Shown here piece after piece: positions 13,921-15,241 of a stretch of 15,241 bases of DNA. The notes under the pieces were generated by a model, which saw only the letters and a list, made by a program, of their open reading frames with translations, was not told the origin of the DNA and searched no databases. Source of the DNA: Methanobacteriota archaeon. Its GTDB lineage: Archaea > Methanobacteriota > Methanobacteria > Methanobacteriales > Methanobacteriaceae. The first letter of the stretch is position 1; each line of letters starts with the position of its first letter. Location of the stretch: assembly GCA_023434825.1 (NCBI GenBank), contig JAEYSH010000099.1, forward strand, positions 1 to 15,241. Direction: 5' to 3'. The translations under genes were made by a program, and so were the position numbers.

Positions 13921-14889
13921 TTATTTATAATATCGTTTAAATAACCTACAAATGGCGAGGCATATCCAGTAAGGTAAATCTTTATCTGCACCTCTTACAA
14001 TTTTAACATCAAAAAGCCCATCTTCAGTTTGTCGATTTTTAAGCCATTTTAATGCATCATTTATCTCGGGAGTTTCTTTAGTAAAACCTATAAATGAAAC
14101 TGAATCTAAAGCTGATATAATATCTGTAAACCAGAAAGGATAAGATACTTTTTCCCAGAAATCTTTAGTTCTTCTATCAGAATACTTATCACTTTTAAAG
14201 AAGCGGGAAATTAAAAGTTCGCCCGCTTTTCGAGCTTCACTTGATTTTCGGTATTCTGGATGTGCTGCAAATGCCCTTAGCACCATCCCAGTTACAAAAT
14301 GAGAAAAAGGTTTAGATTTGACTGGTTGAATAAGTTCTGGGCCATTTAAAGCATCTAAATTTTTTCCTGCGGTTCTAAGCGGTATTGCCCAGCCGCCGTC
14401 ATCCTGTCTAACTGATAAAAGCCAATCAAACCCTTTTAATATGTGGGGATCATTTTCATAGCCAGCTTTGATTAAAAGCTCCATAATGGCAGGAGTATAA
14501 GTTGGAGTATATTGTGTGCCGTATATTCCTCGAAAATCTCCTTCATCAGTCTGAAATTGAAAAAAGAATTCAGCAGCTTTTTTTATTGCTTCGTGTTCCC
14601 TTGTAAATCCGTATTTTTCTATCAGATCTCTTAAAATTCGGTAGGTTTCTATTTGATCATAATTTTCCTGCGATCTTATATGCTTGTTACCGCAGGGATA
14701 TTTCCATGAACCATCTGATTGTTGTTTTTTTAGGATTTTTTCTACTTCTTTTAATTTCCATAATGTTTCAACTGATCCAATGTTTCTATCTAAAAGGTTA
14801 CGCTTTGTAAAATAATTTATTGCTTTGTTTTCTTTAGATATAAGTCCAGGCACTGGATCCACTTTTAATTCGTTACGCCATGAATTCAT
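13921..14889 (-). CDS. Squalene-cyclase/prenyltransferase-like repeat protein, function unknown
   Basis: This 322-residue protein has an alpha-alpha toroid type sequence. An N-terminal DPVPGLISKENKAINYFTKR (11-30) is followed by four QW-like repeats: QQSDGSW (56-62), QTDEGDF (113-119), RQDDGGW (161-167) and RQTEDGLF (286-293), separated by hydrophobic helices. Squalene-hopene cyclases have this fold but are about twice as long and carry a DxDD acid motif, which I do not find. It may therefore be a single-barrel relative (non-catalytic, or prenyl-binding) rather than a cyclase. There is no signal peptide or membrane helix. AGGGA lies upstream of the ATG. It is 21 nt after the nicotinamidase-like gene and 16 nt before the [4Fe-4S] gene. 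I do not recognise a specific function. Confidence 0.78.
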   Translation of the reverse strand: MNSWRNELKVDPVPGLISKENKAINYFTKRNLLDRNIGSVETLWKLKEVEKILKKQQSDGSWKYPCGNKHIRSQENYDQIETYRILRDLIEKYGFTREHEAIKKAAEFFFQFQTDEGDFRGIYGTQYTPTYTPAIMELLIKAGYENDPHILKGFDWLLSVRQDDGGWAIPLRTAGKNLDALNGPELIQPVKSKPFSHFVTGMVLRAFAAHPEYRKSSEARKAGELLISRFFKSDKYSDRRTKDFWEKVSYPFWFTDIISALDSVSFIGFTKETPEINDALKWLKNRQTEDGLFDVKIVRGADKDLPYWICLAICRLFKRYYK

Positions 14890-14910
14890 TTAGGTCCCTA
14901 TTTAAATTTT

Positions 14911-15241
14911 TTAAATCACATTTACTCCAAGAACTTCACGCATAATTTTAAAAGCACTCTCATCATCTTCTTCAGTTTGTCCGGCAACACAGTTTTTAGG
15001 TACTTCTACATTATAACCTCTTAAAACTCCATCATATGCTGTAAAGAGCACACATATGTGGGTAACTGTGCCCGTAATTATTAAAGTATCCACATCAAGT
15101 TCTTTTAAAACACTATCCAAATTTCCGCTGAAAAATGCTGAATAATCAGTTTTTTTAATAATTATATCTCTGTCTTCAGGCTTTAATTCTTCAATAATAT
15201 CTGATCCTGAAGTTCCTTTAACTGCATGAACTGGCCAGTTC
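14911..15241 (-). CDS. Nicotinamidase/isochorismatase-like cysteine hydrolase, N-terminus outside the window
   Basis: The minus-strand frame is open from the right edge to the TAA at 14911-14913, giving 109 residues of a protein usually about 170-200 long; the start and the catalytic Asp are missing. The visible part starts NWPVHAVKGTSGSD, matching the WPxHxVxGTxG block of nicotinamidases, whose His helps bind metal. IIIKKTDYSAFFSGNL then carries the catalytic lysine, and GTVTHICVLFTAYDG carries the nucleophilic cysteine after a T-H, followed by the usual RGY-VEVPKNCVAG. Nicotinamidase hydrolyses nicotinamide to nicotinate in NAD salvage; related family members act on other amides or isochorismate, so the substrate is not certain. 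It is the most upstream visible gene of the operon, whose promoter must lie beyond the window. Confidence 0.88.
   Translation of the reverse strand, partial: NWPVHAVKGTSGSDIIEELKPEDRDIIIKKTDYSAFFSGNLDSVLKELDVDTLIITGTVTHICVLFTAYDGVLRGYNVEVPKNCVAGQTEEDDESAFKIMREVLGVNVI

Noticed and set aside
13203..13991. Longer form of the [4Fe-4S] paralogue from a GTG at 13991
   Set aside because: It would overlap the upstream gene by 71 nt, the extra 29 residues have no counterpart in the paralogue, and the SD-like bases include the GTG itself.
14911..15120. Nicotinamidase-like gene as a complete 69-residue protein
   Set aside because: The frame stays open and conserved family motifs (NWPVHAVKGT) continue upstream to the window edge, so it is a truncated larger gene, not a small one.

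Overview
The window is AT-rich (roughly one third G+C by eye) and looks like the chromosome of a methanogenic archaeon, most likely of the Methanobacterium type. The signs are archaeal BRE/TATA promoters, GGTGAT-type ribosome binding sites, a Phr/HSR1-type archaeal heat-shock regulator next to a bacterial-type grpE-dnaK-dnaJ set, and genes for nickel-enzyme maturation (HypF, LarB). No rRNA, tRNA, CRISPR array or insertion sequence was seen. No stretch over 300 bases lacks a gene; the longest gaps are 4253-4514 (262 nt) and 1527-1783 (257 nt).

Left part (1-4988). A truncated VTT/DedA-like membrane protein leaves the window at its left edge. Next to it lies a complete chaperone cluster on the minus strand, transcribed grpE, dnaK, dnaJ. 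A wHTH gene closely resembling Pyrococcus Phr is transcribed divergently from grpE. The TATA box of the grpE promoter is the centre of a perfect dyad (AAAGGTT-N5-AACCTTT), so regulator, operator and target can all be read in one locus. The dnaK-dnaJ gap holds a hairpin terminator candidate between two copies of a 23-bp promoter-like repeat.

Middle part (4985-11311). hypF (minus) converges on the regulator with overlapping stop codons. It is divergent from larB (plus) across a 105-bp shared promoter region. HypF serves the cyanide ligands of [NiFe]-hydrogenase; LarB starts the nickel-pincer nucleotide from nicotinate adenine dinucleotide. Downstream of larB on the same strand are a substrate-binding protein, a permease and an ATPase of the nitrate/sulfonate/taurine ABC family, then a small nitroreductase-family flavoprotein.

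Right part (11312-15241). Six minus-strand genes are packed with gaps of 4-21 nt: a nicotinamidase/isochorismatase-like hydrolase (cut by the window edge), a squalene-cyclase-like repeat protein, a QueG-like double [4Fe-4S] protein, a class I methyltransferase, a GNAT acetyltransferase and a second QueG-like double [4Fe-4S] protein. I do not know the function of this operon; it is the best candidate here for an undescribed pathway. Its last gene abuts the nitroreductase stop-to-stop. The nicotinamidase-like gene, LarB and the nitroreductase give a loose pyridine/flavin theme, but no link between them is proven.
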